DNA of 33,074 nt from Candidatus Methanophagales archaeon (GCA_003336485.1 QENH01000178.1:1-33074), one strand, 5' to 3'; counted from the first letter of the stretch, positions 1 through 8,979 are shown. Notes: generated from the letters alone by a model not told the origin. A program made the numbers and translations.

Positions 1-35
1 TAGGCTGACTATGAGCCCTACTTGACGGGACAAAA

Positions 36-2180
36 ATGAGAGGTAAAGTGATAATAGGGATTGTAATGGTGACGATTATGCTCTTGGTAATAGTGGCGAT
101 GGTGCCAACAGGAAGCGCAATTGATATTATAGAGGAATACCAGGCTATAAGAAATGGTTATCCGGTGAATCCGGGATTCGTGGTAATTGAAATCACAAAT
201 GGAACAACAGATGCGATAAAACTCGGTCAAGAGATCATCTTCAACAACACAGAAGACACGGTAATGATAGAAGGTATTCTAGGTACAAATACAGATGGTG
301 AATTATTCTCCACATCTGCATTTAAGACCGAAACTGTGGATGGCAAGATCGTTGATGGTATATTCTTTGACACAAAAGCAATGACAAGGACAGGTACGTA
401 TATAGTAACATCCGGTGCCTTAACACAGCAAATATCAGTATCAACGCCTACGATACCACTTGAATTAAAAGTGGGACCGGATGTTGTTTCAACCATATGT
501 GCCGGGACTAACCTGAGAGTAGATTGTTCGGGGGTAACTGACTTGAGTCCATATGATGGTGTTGACTTGGTAATTACGGATCCAAGGGGGCGCCAAATAA
601 AAACGTGGACGGTTGATGGCGAAACACAGAAGTACGATGAGATAAACGTAGCGCAGCTCGTAGAATACGGGTCAACCGATCCTGCGAAGCAAATAGATAC
701 TACAGACTGGCTACTCGGTACATACACATTTTCTGTTGAAACCGAGGAGGAGAATGCCAGGGGATTGGATTTAAGATCTCCAACTAAGATACTGACGATG
801 CTAAAAGGTGAAGTGGACATCGACGTTGATAAGACCGAGGTTGGCGAGTTGCAGTCGGTAACGGTAACAGTAACAGGCATATATGCGCATACAATGCATG
901 TTGAGGCAACGGCAGGAAAGAACTATGTTGAGTTTGAAGAGGGCTTGGATGACTTCGCAGATACTTACAATCGTGAATATGGTAATTCGGGTTACTACGG
1001 ATTCGATTTTCTGATTGAAGGAGATGGACAAATGCAATTTTCAGTAAGGTTCTATGATACAGGTGCATATACGATTGAAGCAATAGACACAGATACAGGC
1101 GATGAGGACACGGTGGATGTGAAAGTAACAGAAAAGGAAGTCATATTTGATATGCCATCAACCGTAGTAATAGGCGAGGATTTGGAAGTCAGGGGTACGA
1201 CAAATGCTGGTGACTATATAGACATCGCCGTTGAGGATTACATTGTATATACAGGCATTCCAATTGAGAATGACGGATCATTTGAGGAGGATTTGCGAAC
1301 GCCAGAGACAAGAGGTACAGGAGCACCGGGATCAATAGTGATAGAGGCATTTATAAGGGTAGCAGGTGAGATAGCACCTCCGCTTGGTACGGAGATTTCC
1401 GATGAGGAAGAAGATGGTTCTGTCTCTATATTACTGACAACAGGATCATTGACCACACAGCTTTCAGCTACAAATGTTGCACAAGAGGATTCATTCACGG
1501 TAGAAGGCACAGCAGCAGGTTCGGATTTCGTTGATATAGTGACAATAGCACCAAAGGGCGGTTCTGGTAGAGGAATAAATCCTGGTAGTGTTGCAGGTGT
1601 TCCTGGTATTACCCATGACAGTTCCGCTGTATCAGATATAGATTATAGCTACTTAAAGGATCTCTATGTCGATGAGGACGCGGATACAGGAAAATATATG
1701 GTAGTTGTGGTAAGTCCGGGACGTAATGGAGTATATGATGAGCTTAACAGCGCAGAACTTTTTGGTTCCGCAGAGTTTAACGCAGCGTATGGCGATCTCG
1801 CATCGAAGACACAAAAGCAGATTTTAGCTATACTCATGGATGCAACGGTAGACGCAGCAGGTAGCGATGATCTCATGTGGATACGTACAATAATTGTCGG
1901 CGAGATAGAAACAGAAACACTAACCCGGAAACCGATAGCTGGTGTAGTTGTTGGCAATTCATTAGAAGTAACGGGTGAAACAAGCAGGAAAGAGGGCTCT
2001 ATCATCTGGATAACGGTAAAGGGACGCTACCACGAGATAGTTCCACAAGCGGCTATCGCTAAAAATAACACGTTCAATGCTACATTCGATACAACCGGTG
2101 CACAACCGGGAACCTATACTGTGAAAGCAATTGATGGATATGGATATACCGCAACTACAAGTGTGAATATCATTGTGTGA
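36..2180 (+). CDS. Exported multi-domain surface protein (first of a tandem pair)
   Basis: A 714-residue secreted protein. Residues 1-29 form a signal peptide (basic MRGK, hydrophobic stretch, PTGSA just before the likely cleavage site). The rest is acidic and rich in Thr/Val/Asp, typical of stacked beta-sandwich domains in archaeal envelope proteins; no membrane anchor is seen at the C terminus. It aligns along most of its length with the next gene: shared blocks include RNGYxVNPxFVxIEIT, TIPLELKVGP, GSTDPAKQIDTTDW and NAGDYIDIA. It has a C-terminal domain of about 85 residues (from roughly 628) that the neighbour lacks. The layout resembles the DUF3821-type surface proteins of methanogen relatives, but that family name is from memory and unverified. 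An S-layer or sheath role is inference. The start has only a weak ribosome site; the 35 bases before it show nothing else. Confidence 0.75.
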   Translation: MRGKVIIGIVMVTIMLLVIVAMVPTGSAIDIIEEYQAIRNGYPVNPGFVVIEITNGTTDAIKLGQEIIFNNTEDTVMIEGILGTNTDGELFSTSAFKTETVDGKIVDGIFFDTKAMTRTGTYIVTSGALTQQISVSTPTIPLELKVGPDVVSTICAGTNLRVDCSGVTDLSPYDGVDLVITDPRGRQIKTWTVDGETQKYDEINVAQLVEYGSTDPAKQIDTTDWLLGTYTFSVETEEENARGLDLRSPTKILTMLKGEVDIDVDKTEVGELQSVTVTVTGIYAHTMHVEATAGKNYVEFEEGLDDFADTYNREYGNSGYYGFDFLIEGDGQMQFSVRFYDTGAYTIEAIDTDTGDEDTVDVKVTEKEVIFDMPSTVVIGEDLEVRGTTNAGDYIDIAVEDYIVYTGIPIENDGSFEEDLRTPETRGTGAPGSIVIEAFIRVAGEIAPPLGTEISDEEEDGSVSILLTTGSLTTQLSATNVAQEDSFTVEGTAAGSDFVDIVTIAPKGGSGRGINPGSVAGVPGITHDSSAVSDIDYSYLKDLYVDEDADTGKYMVVVVSPGRNGVYDELNSAELFGSAEFNAAYGDLASKTQKQILAILMDATVDAAGSDDLMWIRTIIVGEIETETLTRKPIAGVVVGNSLEVTGETSRKEGSIIWITVKGRYHEIVPQAAIAKNNTFNATFDTTGAQPGTYTVKAIDGYGYTATTSVNIIV

Positions 2181-2198
2181 GGAGAAAAAGGAAAAAAA

Positions 2199-4826
2199 AT
2201 GAATAGAGCGAAGAAGATGGAAAGTAAAAGGCGCTGGCAGAAAGCGATAATAGGGATTGCAATTGCTGCGATTATGCTCGCTACTTTGATGGCGATGGCA
2301 CCGACAGTAAGTGCGAAAGATATTACAAGCAATTATCTGACTACAAGAAATGGTTATCAGGTGAATCCAGCATTTGTGCTTATTGAGATCACCGAAGGAG
2401 ACACAGATACGATAAAAATCGGTCAACTGATCATTTTCGCCAACGCAAAAGGCGGAGATACAGTACGAATAACTGGTATTCCGGATACAAATAGGGATGG
2501 TGAAGCGTTCTCAGCATCTACATTTGTGACAGAAACAGAGGAGGGGGAGCCTGTAGATATCCTATACTTCGATACAACCTCGATGAGTAGGACGGGGCCA
2601 TACACGGTAATATGTGGTGCCCTAAGCCAAGCCATATCTATATCCAATCCAACAATCCCGCTTGAATTAAAAGTGGGACCAAACGTTGTTTCAACCATAG
2701 CTGCTGGGAATCCATTGAGAATAGATTGTCCAACAAGCTTGGATTCAAACGATTGCGTTGACTTATTGATTATCGATCCAAAAGGGCGCCAAGTAAAAAC
2801 GTGGACACTTGATGGCAAAATTCAGAAGTTCGATGAAATAAACGTAGCTCAGCTCATGGAGTATGGATCAACTGATCCGGCAAAGCAAATAGATACTACA
2901 GACTGGATACTCGGTACATACAGATTTTCTGTTGTAACAGAGTGGGAGAATGCCAGGGGATTAGACCTATTATCGGAAACAAAGACATTGCAGGTGCTAA
3001 AAGGCGAAGTTGACATTGACGTTGATATGAGAGATGTTGTAGAGTTAGAGCCGGTGACGGTAACAATGGCAGGTATATATGGCCATACAATACACGTTGA
3101 GTCAACGGCTGGAAGGGCCTTTGTTGAGTTTGAAGAGGGACCGGATGACTTTGCAGCTACTTACGATCGTAAATATGGTAATTCCGGTTGCTACGGATTC
3201 GATGTTGTAATGGAAGGAGACGGTCAGATGCAATTTCCAGTAAGGTTCCATGATACGGGTGCATATGAGATTGAAGCAACAGACTTGGCCACATATGATG
3301 AGGACGCGGTGGTTGTGATAGTATCAGGAAAGGAAGTCACATTTGATATGCCATCTACCATAGCAATTGGAGAGAATCTTACCTTCAAAGGCAGTGCAAA
3401 TGCTGGTGACTATATAGATATTGCAATTGATGATTATATAGTGAAGCAAAGCATTCCAATTGCTGAAGATGGAACATTTGAGGCGAACTTACCAACGCCA
3501 GTGACACCCGGTACAGGGTCACCGGGAGCAATAAAGATAGAGGCGTTTATAAGGCTAGCAGATGAACCAGCGTTTTCCGGTGATGTTTCAGACGTGGAAG
3601 ATGCAGGGTCAGCAAAGCTATTCATGCAGAACGATGCAGGTGGCGGAATTGACATCGCAGCCTCGGATGCAAACATTGGTAAGAATGAAACCATAATCAT
3701 AACAGTAGATGCGATTGCTGGTCACAATGTGAGTGTAACAAGTGCAGACCCACTGCATACGGTCTTTGAATACAACAGATATGACTTTACAGGAACTAGC
3801 AACAACATCATCATCAGAGTTCCAACTGATACACTCTCAATCCCTGCTGATATAGAGGATTGCGATAGTCAGGCAGATGCGATGAACATTCATGGGGTTT
3901 GGAAGATGATGGGCGGAGATGGCGTAAGGAAATTTGAACTCCACTTCACAGACGTTGGAACCTACAAAATCACTGCCACCGACTATGGAACGGGTTACCC
4001 AACTGCTACCCGTTTGGATGAAGAGAGCATAGAGATAATAGTCGCAGAGAAGAATGTCACGTTCAATGTCCATTCTATAGTGGTAATCGGCGATAGGATA
4101 ACGATAAGAGGTACAGCAAATGCGGGTGACTACATAGATATTGCAATTGATGATTATATCGTATATGTAGGCATTCCAATTGAAGCAGATGGCACATTTG
4201 AGGCGGACTTACCAACGCCAGAGACAAGAGGTACAGGAGCACTGGGATTAATAATAAGGATAGAGGCATTTACAAGGATTGCTGGTGAACCACCGCTTAG
4301 TGGAGATGTTTCAGGCGTTGAAGATGATGGTTACGCAGAAGTATTCTTGGTAGGACCCTGGTTAACAGCAAGTTTATCAACCGATACAGTGGATTTAGAA
4401 GATAATTTCACGATATCCGGTACTGCTTCTGGTTCGGATTTTGTAGACATCGTGACCGTTGCTCCAAGAGGAGGCGCTGGGAGAGGAATAAATCCTGCTA
4501 GTGTTCCCGATGTTCCAGGTATTACCTATGACAGTTCCGCTGTGTCAGATATAGACGATTCCTACTTAAAGGAGCTGTATGTCGATGAGGATGCAGACAC
4601 CGGTAAATATCTCGTAGTTGTGTTAAGTCCAGGGCCTAATGGTGTATATGATGAGCTTAACAGCCTGGACCTTTTTGGTTCCGCGTTTGAGGCTGGATAT
4701 GGAGATATAAGAAATCTCGGAGCGAAGACACAGGAGCAGATTTTAGCTATAATAGCGGATGCAACGGTAGACGCAGCAGGGAGCGATGATCTCCTGTGGG
4801 TAGGCACGATAGTGATCAAGGGATAG
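2199..4826 (+). CDS. Exported multi-domain surface protein (second of a tandem pair, expanded)
   Basis: An 875-residue paralogue of the preceding gene, 18 bases downstream and probably co-transcribed. The signal peptide follows a longer basic N terminus (MNRAKKMESKRRWQK, hydrophobic core, PTVSA). Met7 could be the real start. Compared with its neighbour it carries one module twice: 'VIGxxxxxxGxANAGDYIDIAIDDYIV ... IPIxxDGTFEAxLPTP' occurs near residues 390-470 and again near 630-710, with a domain of about 150 residues between them. It stops shortly after DLLWVGTIVIKG, where the first paralogue continues into another domain. The TAG stop at 4824-4826 is followed in the same frame by a 29-codon protein-like stretch (NGTFTCTEFSDADGNK), suggesting a shortened C terminus. 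Function unknown; a cell-surface structural role is likely. Confidence 0.75.
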   Translation: MNRAKKMESKRRWQKAIIGIAIAAIMLATLMAMAPTVSAKDITSNYLTTRNGYQVNPAFVLIEITEGDTDTIKIGQLIIFANAKGGDTVRITGIPDTNRDGEAFSASTFVTETEEGEPVDILYFDTTSMSRTGPYTVICGALSQAISISNPTIPLELKVGPNVVSTIAAGNPLRIDCPTSLDSNDCVDLLIIDPKGRQVKTWTLDGKIQKFDEINVAQLMEYGSTDPAKQIDTTDWILGTYRFSVVTEWENARGLDLLSETKTLQVLKGEVDIDVDMRDVVELEPVTVTMAGIYGHTIHVESTAGRAFVEFEEGPDDFAATYDRKYGNSGCYGFDVVMEGDGQMQFPVRFHDTGAYEIEATDLATYDEDAVVVIVSGKEVTFDMPSTIAIGENLTFKGSANAGDYIDIAIDDYIVKQSIPIAEDGTFEANLPTPVTPGTGSPGAIKIEAFIRLADEPAFSGDVSDVEDAGSAKLFMQNDAGGGIDIAASDANIGKNETIIITVDAIAGHNVSVTSADPLHTVFEYNRYDFTGTSNNIIIRVPTDTLSIPADIEDCDSQADAMNIHGVWKMMGGDGVRKFELHFTDVGTYKITATDYGTGYPTATRLDEESIEIIVAEKNVTFNVHSIVVIGDRITIRGTANAGDYIDIAIDDYIVYVGIPIEADGTFEADLPTPETRGTGALGLIIRIEAFTRIAGEPPLSGDVSGVEDDGYAEVFLVGPWLTASLSTDTVDLEDNFTISGTASGSDFVDIVTVAPRGGAGRGINPASVPDVPGITYDSSAVSDIDDSYLKELYVDEDADTGKYLVVVLSPGPNGVYDELNSLDLFGSAFEAGYGDIRNLGAKTQEQILAIIADATVDAAGSDDLLWVGTIVIKG

Positions 4827-4916
4827 AAAAGAAATGGGACATTCACCTGCACAGAATTCAGCGATGCCGATGGAAACAAATGCAACATTTGTATTCCTGC
4901 GATAAGGTTGAAATAG
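4827..4916 (+). pseudogene. Possible C-terminal remnant of the second surface protein
   Basis: Directly after the TAG stop the same frame stays open for 29 codons to another TAG at 4914-4916. It reads like the end of an Ig-type domain (NGTFTCTEFSDADGNK), loosely comparable to the NNTFNATF segment near the C terminus of the first paralogue. Either a deletion and nonsense mutation removed the last domain, or this is chance. Confidence 0.35.
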
Positions 4917-4920
4917 GCAG

Positions 4921-4945
4921 GGATCTTTTTTTATATTTTTTTAAA
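4921..4945 (+). terminator. Oligo-T terminator between convergent genes
   Basis: Runs of seven T (two tracts separated by ATA) follow the surface-protein pair, as expected for archaeal intrinsic termination. The adjoining A-run gives a T tract on the opposite strand, so it may also serve the convergent radical SAM gene ending at 4961. Confidence 0.5.
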
Positions 4946-4960
4946 AAACAAAAGTCAAAT

Positions 4961-5914
4961 TCAACGTTGCTTTGGATTTCGCGGCGAAAACTTCCTTATC
5001 GCCTCTTCCAGTTCCTGGCGATATTCTAAATCATCACGTTCCAACTCTTGAAGTATTTCCTCTCTTGTTTTCGATTTAGAAAGAGAAAGCCATGCGATTC
5101 TATCCTCTTCCTGATCCTTTATGGTTCTTCTCTTGGAGCGGAGGTCAGGGTAAACGGTTATCCAAGTTTCTTGTGGTGGAGGTGTAGGATATTCACGATA
5201 ACAGCTCCTGCTAATTATTGCATTAGGCAGGTACTCAGCCGCGATTTTGTACGCTCGTCCCATATCCTCCATTGTCGGTCGCTCCGTCACACGCTCAAAC
5301 GCAAATGTGGGAGCAAAAGGGTTTATCCTGAGTTTTATGTTGCTATTCACGTTAGAGAGGAAAATAGCTATCTGCTCTATCTCCTCCACGTCCACAATAC
5401 CGGGCATATACACCGTTTGAATTAGCAGTTCCATCCCAGTATCGTTTAACATTCTCACGGCATTTAATACCGGTTTGTTCGACTCGCCGGTATACCATAT
5501 GTGGATCTCGTCTGAGAAAGCTTTGATGTCTATATGGACTTCGGTTAAACCCGCCTCCTTCAACTCGGCTGCATAATTAGCATTCCCTTCACGTCCTATC
5601 TCATATCCATTGGACATTAAAATGATCTCTTCAAATCCTTTTTCCTTCAAACCTTTGACAAGCGTCAGGAGAAATTCCTTGTCGAGTGTGGGTTCGCCAC
5701 CTGTGATCATCGCTTTGGTAGGTAGCTTACCATAGTGTTTGAGGCATGCCTGTTCAGCGCGCTTTAGCATCTCCTCCGGACTGAGCAAGGTCCCGCCGCC
5801 ATCGCGTGCCGGTCTGAAACATCCGCGGCAGCGGAAGTCACAGCCGGTGAGCATGAACCAGATGCGGGGTTCTATATCAGAAAGCGTGAAATATTGTATA
5901 CTCCTTTTGCCCAT
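4961..5914 (-). CDS. Radical SAM protein, pyruvate-formate-lyase-activating-enzyme-like
   Basis: A 317-residue radical SAM enzyme. The cluster motif CDFRCRGC (CX3CX2C, residues about 25-32) binds the 4Fe-4S cluster that cleaves S-adenosylmethionine. MITGGEPTLD is the GGE motif that contacts SAM, and VHIDIKAFSDEIH matches the later SAM-contact strand of the PFL-activase/NrdG-like branch. The C-terminal 70 residues are charged and helical with no second Cys cluster, so it is not a SPASM or auxiliary-cluster protein. It is a single gene, convergent with the surface-protein pair and divergent from the aldehyde oxidoreductase, sharing an 85-base promoter gap with the latter. No glycyl-radical enzyme lies nearby, so the substrate is unknown. 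The ATG at 5914 is preceded by AAGAAAAAAAG rather than a strong ribosome site. Confidence 0.8.
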   Translation of the reverse strand: MGKRSIQYFTLSDIEPRIWFMLTGCDFRCRGCFRPARDGGGTLLSPEEMLKRAEQACLKHYGKLPTKAMITGGEPTLDKEFLLTLVKGLKEKGFEEIILMSNGYEIGREGNANYAAELKEAGLTEVHIDIKAFSDEIHIWYTGESNKPVLNAVRMLNDTGMELLIQTVYMPGIVDVEEIEQIAIFLSNVNSNIKLRINPFAPTFAFERVTERPTMEDMGRAYKIAAEYLPNAIISRSCYREYPTPPPQETWITVYPDLRSKRRTIKDQEEDRIAWLSLSKSKTREEILQELERDDLEYRQELEEAIRKFSPRNPKQR

Positions 5915-5947
5915 CTTTTTTTCTTAATTATTATATTGGATGAGAAG

Positions 5948-5995
5948 GATATACTTATTCTGTATTGTAGAGTAAAAAGGAATAAAAAGGGGTGG
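5948..5995 (+). promoter_or_regulatory. Promoter and ribosome site of the aldehyde oxidoreductase gene
   Basis: GGATATACTTA (5948-5958) is a good archaeal TATA-type element about 25-30 bases before the expected transcript start. AGGGGTGG at 5988-5995 is a Shine-Dalgarno site five bases before the ATG at 6000. The same gap must hold the divergent promoter of the radical SAM gene. Confidence 0.5.
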
Positions 5996-5999
5996 TAAA

Positions 6000-7811
6000 A
6001 TGTCTGGAAAGATATTAAGAATTGATCTAACCTCAGAGAGCTTTAAGGACGAAGAGATAGCGGATAAGATGTGTAGGGCGTTTCTCGGAGGTAGAGGGCT
6101 TGGAGCGAAGGTTTTATATGACGAGTTGCCAGCAGGAACGGACTCGTTTTCTGCAGAGAACATCGTTGTGATTGCGACGGGGCCGTTGACAGGAACGAAA
6201 ACGCCGAGCAGTGGCCGGCATGTGGTAGTCTCTAAGAGTCCTGCAACCGGTGGCTTGACCTTTTCGAGTTCCGGTGGTACATGGTCTGTGGAGCTTCGTA
6301 AGACGGGATACGATGCGATAGTGCTAAAAGGAAAAGCGGAGAAGCCAACTTATTTGTGGATAAGCGATAGTGGTGTGGAATTCAGGGATGCGAGCAAATT
6401 CTGGGGTAAGCAGGTAATTGAAGTAGATGATGGGATAAGGGCGGAGACGGAAGAGGAAGCGAAGGTGCTCCAGATCGGCATTGCAGGCGAGAAAAAGTCA
6501 TACATGGCGGCAATAATGAACGAGAAGTATAGAGCTGCTGGAAGGACGGGTTTAGGTGCTGTATTGGGGAGTAAGAACCTGAAAGCAATTGCGGTAAAAG
6601 GCACGAAGGAGATAGAAGTCGCTAATCCTATCGGGATGCGAAGAGCTGCGGATAAAGCAATGAAGATGATCTCAGATAATGGAGTCACGAAAGAAGAGGG
6701 GGCACTATATGCCCTAGGAACTGCTGTGCTTACCAATATCATGAACGCAGCCGGGATTTATCCAACACGGAACTTTCAGACCGGAGTATTTGCAGATGCG
6801 GAAAAAATATCCGGAGAGAAGATAGCGGAGACGATTTTTGTAAAGAGGACTGCGTGTCACGAATGCCCGATGGAGTGTGGCAGGTGGGTAAAGATAGATA
6901 GCGGCAAATATGCAGGAATAGAAGGCGAGAGTCTCGAATATGAGTCGAGCTGGGCATTCGGTGGTCAGTGTGGCGTGAGTGAATTGGACGCGCTTGCGAA
7001 AGCGAACTATATGTGTAACGAATATGGCGTAGACACGATTTCATGTGGTAATACGATAGGATTTGCAATGGAACTATATGAGCGCGGGATTTTAACGAAG
7101 GATGATATAGGCTTCGAGTTGAAATTTGGTGATGCCGATGCGATGGTGCGGCTGGCGGAACAGATAGCGAAGCGCGAAGGTTTTGGTGCTGTTCTGGCTG
7201 ACGGTACGGTGAAGGCGGCAAAGAGGATAGAAAAAGGCTCGGGATACTATGCGATGCAAGTGAAAGGACTTGAACTTCCTGCATACGACTCAAGAGGTGC
7301 GATGGGCATAGGCTTGAATTTCGCAACTGCAAACCGTGGTGGCTGTCACGTCTCGGGATACACGATTGCGGCTGAGGCAGTAGGGTTGCCGCTGAAGGTG
7401 GACCCGCATGATGCAAGTGAAGAAAAGGTGGACTTGACCATATTATTCCAGGACTTTACTGCTGCAGTGGATTCCGCGGTTAATTGCCTGTTCCTGACTT
7501 TTGCCGTGGGTGCAGAGGTATGGGCGGAGATGCTTGCAGGGGTTGCGGGCTGGAAAGACTACGACGAGGAAGAGTTTTTAAAGACCGGTGAGCGGATATA
7601 TGCATTGGAACGGATGTTCAACAAGCGGGAAGGGTTCGGGCGGAAAGATGACACGCTGCCCGAAAGACTAATAAAGGAGCCGATGCCTGATGGACCGGCA
7701 AAGGGGAAGGTGCATCCATTAGAGGATATGCTAAAGGTGTATTATGCGAAACGGGGATATGATCAAGAGGGACATCCAACGGCGGAGAAGTTGAAGGAGT
7801 TGGGGTTATAA
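6000..7811 (+). CDS. aor: Aldehyde:ferredoxin oxidoreductase (tungsten enzyme)
   Basis: A 603-residue, full-length member of the AOR family, which oxidises aldehydes to acids (or runs in reverse) using tungsten-bispyranopterin and a 4Fe-4S cluster, passing electrons to ferredoxin. The N-terminal domain opens with KILRIDLTS and FLGGRGLGAKVL, continues with ATGPLTGTKTPSSGRH, and contains AGRTGLGAVLGSKNLKAIAV near residue 180, all hallmarks of pterin binding. Cluster cysteines are Cys286, Cys289 and Cys293 (CHECPMEC) plus Cys496 (SAVNC). NEYGVDTISCGNTIGFAMEL is the family's second pterin-binding region. No signal peptide, so cytoplasmic. The FrhB-like gene follows after 67 bases and an oligo-T run, so partner status is plausible but not proven. 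The exact aldehyde cannot be told from sequence. Confidence 0.93.
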   Translation: MSGKILRIDLTSESFKDEEIADKMCRAFLGGRGLGAKVLYDELPAGTDSFSAENIVVIATGPLTGTKTPSSGRHVVVSKSPATGGLTFSSSGGTWSVELRKTGYDAIVLKGKAEKPTYLWISDSGVEFRDASKFWGKQVIEVDDGIRAETEEEAKVLQIGIAGEKKSYMAAIMNEKYRAAGRTGLGAVLGSKNLKAIAVKGTKEIEVANPIGMRRAADKAMKMISDNGVTKEEGALYALGTAVLTNIMNAAGIYPTRNFQTGVFADAEKISGEKIAETIFVKRTACHECPMECGRWVKIDSGKYAGIEGESLEYESSWAFGGQCGVSELDALAKANYMCNEYGVDTISCGNTIGFAMELYERGILTKDDIGFELKFGDADAMVRLAEQIAKREGFGAVLADGTVKAAKRIEKGSGYYAMQVKGLELPAYDSRGAMGIGLNFATANRGGCHVSGYTIAAEAVGLPLKVDPHDASEEKVDLTILFQDFTAAVDSAVNCLFLTFAVGAEVWAEMLAGVAGWKDYDEEEFLKTGERIYALERMFNKREGFGRKDDTLPERLIKEPMPDGPAKGKVHPLEDMLKVYYAKRGYDQEGHPTAEKLKELGL

Positions 7812-7821
7812 CCCAACACTC

Positions 7822-7828
7822 TTTTTTT
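7822..7828 (+). terminator. Oligo-T terminator after the aldehyde oxidoreductase gene
   Basis: Seven consecutive T lie 11 bases after the stop codon, a typical archaeal termination signal. It may be only partly effective, with read-through into the FrhB-like gene. Confidence 0.35.
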
Positions 7829-7878
7829 AGTATTACAAGGACACCCTACCATAAAAGAGAGATGAAATTGTTTAAGAT

Positions 7879-8889
7879 ATGCCAGCATACGAAGAACTAG
7901 AATCAGAAGTAATAGAAAAAGGACTTTGCACATACTGCGGCGCCTGTATCGCTTCCTGTCCCCTATTTTACCTCAGATGGATAGATGGTAGGCCAAAGAG
8001 ACCGGAAAAGAAAGCAGCTTGTGTGGATTGCGAGGTGTGCTACCACGCATGCCATCGAACCGCGTTTGATGTGGGTACGATAGAGGGAGAAATCTTCGGT
8101 AGGCGCAGGAGAGAGGACGATGATATAGGGATATACAGACACGTTATCGCAGCAAAGGCGAAAGACGAGAAAATACACGAAAAGGCGCAAGATAGCGGTG
8201 TTGTAACCGCAATTCTGCTGTATCTATTGGAAGAGGAATTAATAGACGGTGCTATAGTGACAGGAAGGGGGGAAGAATGGCTGCCTTCGCCTATGGTGGC
8301 TAAAAGCAGAGAGGAGATACTCTCAGCCGCAGGCACAAAATATGGTATCTCGCCTAACTTGATGAAGGTGCGAACTGCAGTGATAGAAGAGGAACTCGAT
8401 AATATTTGCATTGTTGGGCTTCCTTGTCATGTTCGAGCAGTGAGGCATTTGCAACATATAAACTTTGAGCTCGCACCGGCAATACGATTTGTAATTGGCC
8501 TTTTCTGTCATAAGAATTTCGAGTATGCGCGGATGAGTGCGGGGATAGCGAAGAGGGGCGTGAAGATGGGCGAAATAGAAAAGATAAGCATCTCTAAGGG
8601 ATTCTTCCATGTCCATACAGGGGATACTAAAGTTTCCATTCCCTTAAAAGAAACGACTGAATGGCATTCAAAGCATTGTCTTGCTTGTGATGATTACTCA
8701 GCCGAGCAGGCGGATATATCAGTGGGAAGTGAAGGCACAAAAGAGGGGTGGTCTAGTGTGATTTTAAGAACAGAAAAGGGCGAAAAAGTCTTTTCCGAAC
8801 TCGAAGCCAAAGGCTATGTGAGAACGAAAGAGATAGATGATTTCGTTACTATAAAAAGAAATTCGATGCGAAAAAGGAGGACGAGATAA
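7879..8889 (+). CDS. FrhB/FdhB-like F420 (ferredoxin) oxidoreductase subunit
   Basis: A 336-residue member of the coenzyme F420 hydrogenase/dehydrogenase beta-subunit family, flavoproteins that move electrons between F420 and iron-sulfur partners. Two N-terminal 4Fe-4S motifs are seen: Cys17, 20, 23, 27 (CTYCGACIASCP) and Cys48, 51, 54, 58 (CVDCEVCYHAC). The family core follows: AQDSGVVTAILLYLLEEELIDGAIV, AAGTKYGISPNL, ICIVGLPCHVRAVRHL and GLFCHKNFEY. A further conserved CLACDDYSAEQADISVGSEG near residue 265 carries the extra Cys pair. It lies right behind the aldehyde oxidoreductase, suggesting an electron path from aldehyde via ferredoxin to F420. ANME-1 genomes hold many FrhB-like proteins in differing complexes, so the partner is an inference. 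Confidence 0.85.
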   Translation: MPAYEELESEVIEKGLCTYCGACIASCPLFYLRWIDGRPKRPEKKAACVDCEVCYHACHRTAFDVGTIEGEIFGRRRREDDDIGIYRHVIAAKAKDEKIHEKAQDSGVVTAILLYLLEEELIDGAIVTGRGEEWLPSPMVAKSREEILSAAGTKYGISPNLMKVRTAVIEEELDNICIVGLPCHVRAVRHLQHINFELAPAIRFVIGLFCHKNFEYARMSAGIAKRGVKMGEIEKISISKGFFHVHTGDTKVSIPLKETTEWHSKHCLACDDYSAEQADISVGSEGTKEGWSSVILRTEKGEKVFSELEAKGYVRTKEIDDFVTIKRNSMRKRRTR

Positions 8890-8910
8890 TAGTTTATTTA
8901 ACCGGAACGA

Positions 8911-8918
8911 TTTTTTTT
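8911..8918 (+). terminator. Oligo-T terminator after the FrhB-like gene
   Basis: Eight consecutive T about 20 bases after the stop codon; no hairpin is needed in archaea. Confidence 0.4.
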
Positions 8919-8933
8919 GTGTGATAACGCCAC

Positions 8934-8973
8934 ACCTTTTTTATACTAGTGCGCCCAAACAGGAATCAGGTGA
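8934..8973 (+). promoter_or_regulatory. Promoter and ribosome site of the small flavin protein
   Basis: CCTTTTTTATACTAG (8934-8948) contains a TATA-like box; CAGGTGA at 8967-8973 is a plausible ribosome site seven bases before the ATG at 8980. Confidence 0.4.
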
Positions 8974-8979
8974 AAGTTT

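Noticed and set aside
227-880. Long minus-strand open frame inside the first surface protein gene
   Set aside because: It is the complement of a real signal-bearing gene, has no family likeness, and shows the Ser/Thr/Val composition expected of a shadow frame.
4796-5029. 77-codon plus-strand frame over the end of the second surface gene
   Set aside because: It overlaps the terminator and the convergent radical SAM gene, and reads as low-complexity Phe/Lys sequence at its end.
6739-7416. 225-codon minus-strand frame within the aldehyde oxidoreductase gene
   Set aside because: Rich in His, Ser, Pro and Arg with no motif; the opposite strand encodes a clear enzyme across the same span.
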